This document shows positions 13,741 through 20,383 of a stretch of DNA of 21,007 bases, one piece after another. Position 1 is the stretch's first letter. Each line of letters starts with the position of its first letter. A program made the position numbers and the translations under genes. Source of the stretch: a virus; the IMG/VR virus record IMGVR_UViG_3300001450_000209, positions 4,635 through 25,641 of that record, one strand, 5' to 3'. The notes below the pieces were generated by a model. It was given only the letters and a program-made list of their open reading frames with translations. It had not been told where the DNA came from and searched no databases.

Positions 13741-14955
13741 ATGCAAAACGAAATAAGTAAAGCGGCAGAGAAGTTGGGTATCAGTATTACTGATGCTCAA
13801 TCGAAATTTGAAAATATATGTGAAGAGAATAAGGTGTCTACGGACTCCCCTCTAGCGAAAGGCTTGTGGCGAAGTTACGCTTCTCAACAATTGAGAATGA
13901 TGCGAACTGATAACACGACCGGAAATACAGAAAAGAAAGGTGGCTTCGGTGACGATGCTTTCGGATTCTTTATTTCCCTTGAAGAACCTAGAGACATGAT
14001 GGCTTACAACAGAAAGCGAGCGATTGATGAGTGGAACCGTGACCCATTTAATGCACACCAAACAGGGCTAGTAGCAACAGCCGAGAAGAATGAACAAGGA
14101 CAATATGTTGTCTCTCGCTATTATGATGGTGAAGAACAAATGAGAACTATGAATAAATTGTCGGATGGGGCAGAATACCTAGAATATGGCAGTATTATTA
14201 TTCCTCTTGATTCACAGCAACGCTATCAAAACGGCGGAGAAAACAAGAACTACGGAAAGCCTTTGGCTAGAGAACTAATGCGACGAAGTGGAGTATTCAT
14301 TGGTAAAGTCGGTGAAGACACAGACTACAACCTCTACTACTTTTCATACAAGAATGACGGAGGAATGCAATTCTCTCCATCTACTTTTGAATGGATTAAC
14401 ATGACAGTAATTAAGGATTCAAACAGAGAAGGCTACATCTACGGCTATTCAATGAAGACTCTTGGTAGTCTTTCTTTGAACAGTGAACAAGACCCCGAAG
14501 GAGACTTGTTCCGAGATGTTTCTTCTGTTAATGTGTTTGACTTGGCTAGTGGATTAGCGGCTGAAAATGTTGCATCATTGACACTACTTGATGCTAAACA
14601 TCTTGAATTGCGTGAAAGAGTTGCAGTAGATAGATTCGTTATTACTATGGGAACTGTTTGTAATATGAACATGACTCCAACTTCTAATGGAAACCGTATT
14701 TTGAATCTTACTGATTTGAATGCAGACTTCGATTATGACACTGATGGAATGACTACTTGTTGGGTTCCTTCTCACATTAACATTGACTTTGGTATTGGTT
14801 CCGAAGTTGTTGTAGTGGGTAGAACCTCTCAACGAGAAGGGGAAGACGGATATGAACCGGCTACAATCAACCTTTCGGGAATCTATGTTACTGAAAGAAA
14901 AGGACAAGTAGAGGAAATTGGTGAGGCTAAAGAAGAAGACCTTGATTGGTTTTGA
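13741..14955 (+). CDS. Candidate single-stranded DNA-binding protein (RPA/SSB-like)
   Basis: The product has 404 residues. The N-terminal 35 residues are helical (KAAEKLGISITDAQSKFENI). The middle is long and Gly/Asn-rich. The C-terminal third has strands (EVVVVGRTSQREG, then ATINLSGIYVTE) that resemble an RPA-type OB fold. The protein ends in a very acidic tail closing with EEDLDWF, like the acidic tip of bacterial and phage SSBs (DDDIPF type) that recruits partner proteins. Its place between RFC and the RecA-like gene and its strong Shine-Dalgarno fit a protein needed in quantity. The function is inferred; a different abundant DNA-binding protein is possible. Confidence 0.6.
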   Translation: MQNEISKAAEKLGISITDAQSKFENICEENKVSTDSPLAKGLWRSYASQQLRMMRTDNTTGNTEKKGGFGDDAFGFFISLEEPRDMMAYNRKRAIDEWNRDPFNAHQTGLVATAEKNEQGQYVVSRYYDGEEQMRTMNKLSDGAEYLEYGSIIIPLDSQQRYQNGGENKNYGKPLARELMRRSGVFIGKVGEDTDYNLYYFSYKNDGGMQFSPSTFEWINMTVIKDSNREGYIYGYSMKTLGSLSLNSEQDPEGDLFRDVSSVNVFDLASGLAAENVASLTLLDAKHLELRERVAVDRFVITMGTVCNMNMTPTSNGNRILNLTDLNADFDYDTDGMTTCWVPSHINIDFGIGSEVVVVGRTSQREGEDGYEPATINLSGIYVTERKGQVEEIGEAKEEDLDWF

Positions 14956-15039
14956 TTGAGTAATACTCATGCCGTGTAAGTGTGGCGGTTGAATGACACT
15001 CAAATAGGTGCGAAGCCTATACTCTTAGGAGGTAAAAAT
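14956..15039 (+). other. Structured intergenic region, possible regulatory RNA
   Basis: This is the longest non-coding stretch in the window. Hairpin A is TGAGT (14957-14961) / ACTCA (14965-14969) with a 3-base loop; the same TTGAGT can instead pair with ACTCAA at 14998-15003. Hairpin B is ATAGG (15004-15008) / CCTAT (15016-15020) around the 7-base loop TGCGAAG, similar in shape to a tRNA T-arm. The Shine-Dalgarno AGGAGGT (15027-15033) follows at once. A translation-control element or a processing/termination structure are both possible. Confidence 0.45.
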
Positions 15040-15267
15040 ATGTTAAGCGTAGCAGATAAAATGATAACAACAGACAGAGCGACAATACCGATAGACAGAT
15101 TACAACATGTGTCTTATCAGTATTTGACAAACATTGACGGAAAAAAAGAAGTAGAAGTTAAATTATACACAGCACATCCTAGTGTAGTGATACAAACTTG
15201 TAGTGCTAAATCTCTAGAAGATTTTCTACATTTCTTAAAATTAGAAAAGATGGGGTTGAGCGATTGA
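15040..15267 (+). CDS. Small beta-rich protein, unknown function
   Basis: This encodes 75 residues. The start is set by AGGAGGT at 15027-15033, seven to twelve bases before ATG 15040; the longer frame from 14980 has no ribosome site and would cover the structured region. The order is strand-strand-strand (ATIPIDRLQHVSYQYL, EVEVKLYT, SVVIQTC) and then a helix LEDFLHFLKL. This is similar in plan to the next gene and suggests a PH-like or related fold. It overlaps the next gene as TTGA. Confidence 0.62.
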   Translation: MLSVADKMITTDRATIPIDRLQHVSYQYLTNIDGKKEVEVKLYTAHPSVVIQTCSAKSLEDFLHFLKLEKMGLSD

Positions 15268-15485
15268 GCGATTCAATTACAATTACTAATTCTTTCGTTG
15301 AGAAAGAAGGAACATGGGTAGTGGCTTTTGGTGATGTGGACTTTATTACATGGAAAGAAAACTATGATGATAATACCTATTTCATTAAATTGCACATAGG
15401 AACAAAAGAAACAAGACTACATTTAGACTTTGAAGAAGAAGTAGAAGAATTAGTCTCCGCATGGAAAAAATACAAAGGTGAATAA
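15264..15485 (+). CDS. Small beta-rich protein, possible paralogue of the gene before it
   Basis: The 73-residue product starts at a TTG that overlaps the preceding stop (TTGA). The strands WVVAFGDVDFITW, TYFIKLHIG and TRLHLDF are followed by a helix EVEELVSAWKKY. The order of strands and the final amphipathic helix match the preceding protein, so duplication followed by divergence is likely. No function is recognised. GGTGAATAAAA at its end supplies the ribosome site for the RecA-like gene. Confidence 0.58.
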   Translation: MSDSITITNSFVEKEGTWVVAFGDVDFITWKENYDDNTYFIKLHIGTKETRLHLDFEEEVEELVSAWKKYKGE

Positions 15486-15487
15486 AA

Positions 15488-16273
15488 ATGGATAAAAAAA
15501 TACAAACGCAAATAGATATTGAAGGGCTTAGAAAGAAACTTCTAAAACAGACTGAACAGCATAAGAATGCGCCTAAAAGAATTAAGGTTGGAATTGAAGG
15601 TGATGCTAAAACAGGTAAAACTGGATTGGCTATGGATATGACTAAGAAAACATTCTACTTAGATGTTGATAATGGTTCTCGCCCAACTTGGAAAGCGAAT
15701 CATAATTCTACAGACCGCATTATTATTTACAATCCGGCGGCTACTGATGAAGAAACAGGAGAGTTTCTACCATACCAAACTCAAGGAAACATTCGTTCCT
15801 TTATTGCATTGGCTAAAGAAACAGCAAAGACAGAAGAAATTGTTTTTGTTTGGGATGGAGTAGATACATGGCTAGACTATTGCACACTTTACATGACAGG
15901 AATGGAAACATCAAGAATGCGACCAATGAAAACTGCCAAACAGCAGGACTGGTTTCATAGAAACCAACCATTTAGAGAAGTAATGAAAGAAGTAGAAGCA
16001 ATTGACTGCGACCAAATCTACATTACTCACACTAAACCTCCGTTTAGAGACGAAACTCCACAGCCCATATGGAATCGTTGGGATTCTCACCTTTGGACTG
16101 TTCTACAAACAACTCAAAGAAATACACAGAAAGGCATGGAATACTTTGTTACTGTTAAAAGTAGTAAATACAATCCTTCTCTTCTTGGTAAAAGAGTTTC
16201 TTTCCTTTCAGTTAATCGAACAGGAGAAGTAATTTGGACTGGATTTAAAGAACTTAAAGAGGGAAATGTATGA
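15488..16273 (+). CDS. RecA-like P-loop ATPase (Sak4/RadA-like recombinase)
   Basis: The product has 261 residues. Walker A is G38-D-A-K-T-G43-K44-T45, preceded by the strand IKVGIE. A FYLDVDNGSRPTW segment follows, and Walker B is EIVFVWD with D123. YITHTKPPF corresponds to the strand after Walker B, and a C-terminal strand pair follows. The compact single-domain build, without the N-terminal DNA-binding domain of RadA, is that of Sak4-type viral single-strand annealing or recombination ATPases. It sits in the replication operon between the SSB candidate and PCNA, the usual company for a recombinase. ATG 15488 follows GGTGAATAAAA. Another RecA-fold ATPase role is possible. Confidence 0.72.
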   Translation: MDKKIQTQIDIEGLRKKLLKQTEQHKNAPKRIKVGIEGDAKTGKTGLAMDMTKKTFYLDVDNGSRPTWKANHNSTDRIIIYNPAATDEETGEFLPYQTQGNIRSFIALAKETAKTEEIVFVWDGVDTWLDYCTLYMTGMETSRMRPMKTAKQQDWFHRNQPFREVMKEVEAIDCDQIYITHTKPPFRDETPQPIWNRWDSHLWTVLQTTQRNTQKGMEYFVTVKSSKYNPSLLGKRVSFLSVNRTGEVIWTGFKELKEGNV

Positions 16274-16515
16274 ATAAACAACTCAAAAAATTGCCTAAGC
16301 ATGGTGGATTAGGAGATATTGTATTCACTGAACCCGAAGAAGGAACGGGAGATATTATGTTCTATAGACCTTGTTTGTATCGTTGGAGTGAAAAAAGCCA
16401 AGAAGAATATGAGGCTGAAAACGATAGAAGCCATTTTGGATGGTGTGTTTATGGTGCTAATCCTATTTATGGTGCTATGGCTTGGATAGTCAAAGAACAA
16501 CAGGAGGAAGAATAA
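16270..16515 (+). CDS. Hypothetical small protein
   Basis: This encodes 81 residues, starting in an ATGA overlap with the RecA-like gene. It is rich in Gly, Trp and Tyr (GLGDIVFTEP, FGWCVYGANPIYGAMAWIV) and ends in an acidic EEE stretch. The hydrophobic GAMAWIV segment is too short for a membrane span. The next gene starts directly after the stop. No family is recognised. Confidence 0.6.
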   Translation: MNKQLKKLPKHGGLGDIVFTEPEEGTGDIMFYRPCLYRWSEKSQEEYEAENDRSHFGWCVYGANPIYGAMAWIVKEQQEEE

Positions 16516-17301
16516 ATGAAATTTACAATAGATGCAAAGGAGTTTAGAACAGGATTAGAAGACATTATGGGTAGTGGTAAATATGCTCAAAGTGGTGGAG
16601 TAAAGTCGGGGGTATTAAGTGAATACACTTACTTAGATTTGAAAGACAATCCTAGCAATACTGCGTTTGGGCTATTGGCACTATGGAATGGTGATGGTAG
16701 TTACATCAACAAAATAGTTCTTGATGTAACAATACTAGACGACTCTACACATAATGCAACAGTGAACATCAAATCACTACTGCCTTTCTTGAAGAAAATG
16801 TCGGGTGAAATAGAAATAGCAATCCGTGATAGAGTGACTATTTCTTCCGATAATACTGTAATTACTTTGCCTAGAGTTAATCAACATCCACACCACGAAG
16901 TTATTCAAAGACTATATTTAATGGACTTAAACTTAGATGGTGAAATGCCTCAATTTAATGGTAAAGAATTTGAGGGTTCTTTTGACATGTCTACTGCCGA
17001 TTTCAAAGAAGTAATTAACCAATGTGAATTGATAGGAACAGGTGTCTATAAATTAGATTTTGATTTTGATGAAAATGACTTAGGAAAAGTTAAGATTTCT
17101 TCAACAGTAGTTGGAGTTAAACAATATACCACTACAGTAAATGTAGAAAACGGAAAGGGTTATTCAGCAACGGTGGCTTTTACAGGCCCACTTCATAAGT
17201 TCTTCAAAGGAGATACAATTACCTTCTATGTTAAAGATGAGTTCCCTATACTACTAGTTGGAGAAGACCGACTACTAGTTAAGGTTCCTCATATGGAATA
17301 G
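16516..17301 (+). CDS. pcn: PCNA-like DNA sliding clamp
   Basis: The 261-residue protein is close to the usual clamp length (about 245-260) and has the two-domain repeat of short helices and long strands. The end is diagnostic: GYSATVAFTGPLHKFFKG, then TITFYVKDEFPILLVGEDRLLVKVPHME, which matches the closing strands of PCNA (L/F-x-F/Y-x3-D-x-P-I/L-x-L ... L-x-P-R/H-x-E). It would tether PolB, ligase and the PIP-box protein at 11299-12144 to DNA. It is loaded by RFC encoded upstream. The gene ends one base before or in the possible GTG start of the polymerase, and it is preceded by AGGAGGAAGAA. Confidence 0.85.
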   Translation: MKFTIDAKEFRTGLEDIMGSGKYAQSGGVKSGVLSEYTYLDLKDNPSNTAFGLLALWNGDGSYINKIVLDVTILDDSTHNATVNIKSLLPFLKKMSGEIEIAIRDRVTISSDNTVITLPRVNQHPHHEVIQRLYLMDLNLDGEMPQFNGKEFEGSFDMSTADFKEVINQCELIGTGVYKLDFDFDENDLGKVKISSTVVGVKQYTTTVNVENGKGYSATVAFTGPLHKFFKGDTITFYVKDEFPILLVGEDRLLVKVPHME

Positions 17302-17309
17302 TGATTATA

Positions 17310-19052
17310 ATGATAATAACAAATAACAATAATAATATTTATCTCTCTTGGAGAGACATCAACGGAAACAAAGTGATTAAGAATGATACTTACAAGCCTT
17401 ATTTTTATATTAAAGAAACTGCTAGAGAACCTGCCACTTACAAGGTAACTAAAACAATAACTAGAAACTATGAATATGAACATGGTGATTGGGTTAATCT
17501 AGATGGTGAACAGTTAAAGAAAGTCTATGTGGATATGCCTAAAGATATCTACAAAGCAAAAGAAAACTTTTCCCAAACCTATGAAGCCGATGTTCCTTTT
17601 CACTATCGTTATGCTATAGATGAATTAGATTCAATACCGGAATACAATATGCGTAAATGGTATTGGGATATGGAGTGGCAACAAGGTGGAGAACATGATA
17701 ACAAAATTACTGCTATTGTTTGCTATGATAATTTTGATAGTCAATTCTATACTTGGACTTGGCAACCCGAAGAAAACAAAGATATTGTAGAACCTAAAGT
17801 AGAAGGCTACAATTCTATTTTCTTTATCGAAGATAGTGAAGAAGAAATGATTCGGCAATTCTTAATCTCTATGGAACACTGCGACCCCGATATGCTAATT
17901 GCATGGTTTGGTTTAAAGTTCGATTTACCTAAATTACTAGAACGATGTTGTGCATTAGATATTAACCCATTAGGAATGTCACCATTAGGTGTTATTGATG
18001 GAGTCTATCTAAAAAACGAATCTTGGGTCTTTACTAAAGGTGACGGATACAACCCAACTGCTCAACCAATAAAAGGTAGAATTACTCTCAACTTAGACTT
18101 GGCCTTTGAAAGACAATGGAATGATGCTCAAAGAGGGACATTACCTAGTCTATCATTAGACTATGTTTCAAAGACTTTATTCGGTGAAGGAAAACATACC
18201 GAGACTAAGTTTGAAGACCCTAATGAGTTTTACCGTAGAGCATGGATAGAAGATGCCTCGGCATATCTACAGTATGCAATTATAGATGTAGAATTACTTA
18301 GAAGAATTGATGAAGAGAACTTTACCTCCGAGGCAATTCTATCTCTACAGCGATTACTAGTAGCACCATTCGACGCTTGTTTCTTTGCATCTAATATGGG
18401 TTCAATGTATTTTATGCGTAATGCTTGGTGGAAAGCCCCAACAGGTAGTAAGCCTAAACATAAAGTGTGTGATTCATGCGGCTACAAAAACCCTAATGAT
18501 AAGAAACTAAAGACCTGTAAGAAGTGCAAAGCGAGTCTTTCTTATTCGGGTGCTATGGTTTACAATCCATTAGATGAAGGAACAAACGGATTACATTACA
18601 ATGTAGCGGCGTTTGATTTTGCAGGTCTTTATCCTAGTATGATTATTGCTAGGAATATTTCATTTGAAACAAAGAGTGATGTTGAAACAGTATTTGGTGC
18701 TGATTTAAACACACCTCAAAACTTGAGAGAAGAAGAGTATGAGAGAAAAATGCTATACTACAAAACAGATAAACTTGGTCTATTGCCTAAGTCTCTGTTG
18801 GCTTTGAAAGACTTGAGAAACGAATACAAGGCTAATATGAAAGAGGCTAGGAATAGTAACGACAAAGAGCAAACTGCTAAGTGGAATAATAATCAAATGG
18901 CAGTCAAGCGACTCATGGCATCCTTCTACGGAATCCTCGCATACAAGGGGTTCGGTTGGGCTGATGTTGATTTAGCGGCTAGTATTACTGCTAGTGCGAG
19001 AGAGGCGATTAGACTAGCGGCATTTAAAGCGAAGGAGATGAAAGGATGTTGA
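17310..19052 (+). CDS. polB1: Family B DNA polymerase, N-terminal half (split gene)
   Basis: The product has 580 residues. Exonuclease motifs: Exo I D120-M-E122; Exo II with D205, although the usual Asn is Phe (AWFGLKFD); Exo III Y322-x3-D326. Motif A is DFAGLYPS (D436). Motif B is KRLMASFYG, with Ala in place of the usual Asn of Kx3NSxYG. A zinc ribbon (C387, C390, C403, C406) is inserted just before motif A. The protein stops after ASAREAIRLAAFKAKEMKGC, the helix that normally precedes motif C. Motif C starts a separate gene at 20384. I take ATG 17310; GTG 17301 would add three residues. The two chains probably assemble into one enzyme. Confidence 0.93.
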   Translation: MIITNNNNNIYLSWRDINGNKVIKNDTYKPYFYIKETAREPATYKVTKTITRNYEYEHGDWVNLDGEQLKKVYVDMPKDIYKAKENFSQTYEADVPFHYRYAIDELDSIPEYNMRKWYWDMEWQQGGEHDNKITAIVCYDNFDSQFYTWTWQPEENKDIVEPKVEGYNSIFFIEDSEEEMIRQFLISMEHCDPDMLIAWFGLKFDLPKLLERCCALDINPLGMSPLGVIDGVYLKNESWVFTKGDGYNPTAQPIKGRITLNLDLAFERQWNDAQRGTLPSLSLDYVSKTLFGEGKHTETKFEDPNEFYRRAWIEDASAYLQYAIIDVELLRRIDEENFTSEAILSLQRLLVAPFDACFFASNMGSMYFMRNAWWKAPTGSKPKHKVCDSCGYKNPNDKKLKTCKKCKASLSYSGAMVYNPLDEGTNGLHYNVAAFDFAGLYPSMIIARNISFETKSDVETVFGADLNTPQNLREEEYERKMLYYKTDKLGLLPKSLLALKDLRNEYKANMKEARNSNDKEQTAKWNNNQMAVKRLMASFYGILAYKGFGWADVDLAASITASAREAIRLAAFKAKEMKGC

Positions 19053-19210
19053 AGAAAGATTATGAACAAATGACGGAGGCTTTAGTTAGATACTTGAAAG
19101 GATTTGAAGGTAGTTGCACAGGTTATGTCCCTACACAAAGAGCGAAAGAGGAAGTAATAAACCGAGTGCGAAAAATTATGAAAGCGTATGGCGTGGAGAT
19201 GAAAGTATGA
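19046..19210 (+). CDS. Hypothetical small protein between polymerase halves
   Basis: This encodes 54 residues. It overlaps the last codons of the polymerase N-terminal gene by 7 bases and ends in an ATGA overlap with the next gene. The sequence is helical and charged (DYEQMTEALVRYLKGF, then RAKEEVINRVRKIMKAYGVEM). Position and coupling support it as a gene; no family is recognised. Confidence 0.5.
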   Translation: MLKKDYEQMTEALVRYLKGFEGSCTGYVPTQRAKEEVINRVRKIMKAYGVEMKV

Positions 19211-19383
19211 AAGAAAAAAGAATAGAATTTAGATGGATTCAAACAAGCGGAACAGGAATAAGTGGTTCTTTTAAATGTAAAAAACCACTAAAACACAACC
19301 CTCAATTTGAAGGAAAGCACCATTGTAAACTATGTGAGCAAGAAGCAAAAGAAGACGCATACAAATACTTAGGCGGTGAATAG
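19207..19383 (+). CDS. Small zinc-ribbon-like protein
   Basis: The product has 58 residues from the ATG in the ATGA overlap at 19207; the longer in-frame start at 19114 lies inside the previous gene and has no ribosome site. It contains C24 and then C40-x2-C43 with two His (GKHHCKLCEQEA), a possible zinc site with one ligand less regular than usual. Many Lys suggest nucleic-acid contact. Confidence 0.52.
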   Translation: MKEKRIEFRWIQTSGTGISGSFKCKKPLKHNPQFEGKHHCKLCEQEAKEDAYKYLGGE

Positions 19384-19384
19384 A

Positions 19385-19729
19385 ATGGGTAGAGGAAAAA
19401 CCAAAAAATTAAACTCCGAAGTTATGCGAGAAGCAATAATAAGAACATTAGAGGAATTAGAGGTGAACAAAGAATATATAAAGATAAAACTTTATGATAA
19501 GGTTATTGTATTATACCAAGAGATATACAAAGACAAATATGGAAAATATAATTCTCAACTTAGCCATAGAAGTAGTAATCCTAAAAGGAGAATATCGCAA
19601 TTCTTTAAGGAAAAAACTTGTAATGAATATGGTTGGAAAACAGTGTATAAAAAGAGAGTCGGTTTTAAGGATGGTGTTAAAATAAGTTATTTAAATACCC
19701 CATATCTAGTGAGGATTAAAAATGAATAA
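19385..19729 (+). CDS. Basic hypothetical protein
   Basis: This encodes 114 residues from ATG 19385, which follows GGTGAATAG; GTG 19376 is the alternative. It is strongly basic (MGRGKTKKLN, SNPKRRISQFF, YKKRVGFKDG) with two predicted helices at the start and strands near the end. This is consistent with a winged-helix-like nucleic-acid binder. It overlaps the next gene by 8 bases. The function is unknown. Confidence 0.58.
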   Translation: MGRGKTKKLNSEVMREAIIRTLEELEVNKEYIKIKLYDKVIVLYQEIYKDKYGKYNSQLSHRSSNPKRRISQFFKEKTCNEYGWKTVYKKRVGFKDGVKISYLNTPYLVRIKNE

Positions 19730-19952
19730 GTATTTTGAAAAGTGGATTGTTGAAGAGATTCAAAAAACTACAGATGTTTTTACTGCGAGAGAAGTTCTAG
19801 ATAAAGTGATAGAAAGTCGAGGTAGTTCACCCCATATCGGTGATGCTTATTCGGCCACATGGATTTGTAAGAAACATTCAAAGAGAGTGAGTCGTGGGCG
19901 GTTCATAAAGGAGGTGAAAGCATGTATTGTAATACCTGCAATAAAACAGTAA
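19722..19952 (+). CDS. Small winged-helix-like protein
   Basis: The product has 76 residues: helix YFEKWIVEEIQK, then TAREVLDKVIES and SATWICKKHSKRVSRGRFIK, a helix-turn-helix with a basic recognition region. It resembles in plan the small winged-helix genes at 12144 and 12340. Its last 31 bases overlap the next gene, whose strong Shine-Dalgarno lies inside this one. Confidence 0.52.
   Translation: MNKYFEKWIVEEIQKTTDVFTAREVLDKVIESRGSSPHIGDAYSATWICKKHSKRVSRGRFIKEVKACIVIPAIKQ
19908..19917 (+). promoter_or_regulatory. Near-perfect Shine-Dalgarno inside the preceding gene
   Basis: AAGGAGGTGA matches the whole expected anti-Shine-Dalgarno of archaeal 16S rRNA and lies four bases before ATG 19922. 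It is the strongest ribosome site in the window and argues that the 37-residue ORF behind it is expressed. Confidence 0.7.
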
Positions 19953-20035
19953 GGATTCTACATCCTAATATAAAAGAATGCCACAGGTGCATATCTTGGA
20001 AAAACAGTAGAAACAGGAGAAATAAAAATGTTTAA
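19922..20035 (+). CDS. 37-residue zinc-ribbon mini-protein
   Basis: The sequence contains C3-x2-C6 and C20-H-R-C23, two CxxC knuckles thirteen residues apart, then a Lys/Arg/Asn-rich tail. This is a complete minimal zinc ribbon. An exceptionally strong Shine-Dalgarno supports expression. It overlaps the next gene by 8 bases. Confidence 0.62.
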   Translation: MYCNTCNKTVRILHPNIKECHRCISWKNSRNRRNKNV

Positions 20036-20183
20036 TTTAGATGAATTGATAGAAGTGCAAAGAACAACCAACGATACTTTACAAGAATTGTTGGATAATG
20101 TGAAAAGAAGTAATAAGATTTTAATGATGGTTAATGCTGTTAATATCGCTACAATACTTACACTGTTGTTGGTGGTATTATGA
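20028..20183 (+). CDS. Small tail-anchored membrane protein
   Basis: This 51-residue protein has an amphipathic N-terminal helix (residues 1-28, acidic and polar). It is followed by a hydrophobic segment from about 31 to 51 (ILMMVNAVNIATILTLLLVVL) that ends the protein. This is a single C-terminal membrane anchor. It overlaps the next gene, which also has a hydrophobic segment, by ATGA, so the two may act as a pair. Confidence 0.6.
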   Translation: MFNLDELIEVQRTTNDTLQELLDNVKRSNKILMMVNAVNIATILTLLLVVL

Positions 20184-20383
20184 AGTGGCCTTTGTATGAG
20201 CCTTTTTATAATTTAATAAAAAGCCAAGTAGATGCCCCTGTTTTATATCCCTATGTAGAGCCTTTTTGCACATTTGTTTATTGGCTCTATGTAGTAGCAA
20301 TAAGTAAGCAGATTTTTTCTTTTATGTTAAAACCAAAAAGAAAAGAAAACTTTTGGGAACAATACAACACGGGAGGTATTTGA
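20180..20383 (+). CDS. Small membrane protein
   Basis: This 67-residue protein is rich in Pro and aromatic residues, with a hydrophobic stretch at about 26-50 (FCTFVYWLYVVAISKQIFSFML) followed by the positive tail KPKRKENF. One membrane span with a cytoplasmic C-terminus is likely by the positive-inside rule. A holin-like or membrane-anchoring role cannot be told apart from sequence. Its stop lies immediately before the polymerase C-terminal gene, whose Shine-Dalgarno it contains. Confidence 0.58.
   Translation: MKWPLYEPFYNLIKSQVDAPVLYPYVEPFCTFVYWLYVVAISKQIFSFMLKPKRKENFWEQYNTGGI
20371..20377 (+). promoter_or_regulatory. Shine-Dalgarno of the polymerase C-terminal gene
   Basis: GGGAGGT lies six bases before ATG 20384. 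A dedicated strong ribosome site at the first codon of the second polymerase half shows that the split is a true gene boundary and not a sequencing error. Confidence 0.75.

Noticed and set aside
14956-15030. tRNA gene
   Set aside because: A T-arm-like hairpin is present and the length is near 73 bases, but the acceptor pairing reaches only four to five pairs and no D-arm or anticodon arm can be drawn.
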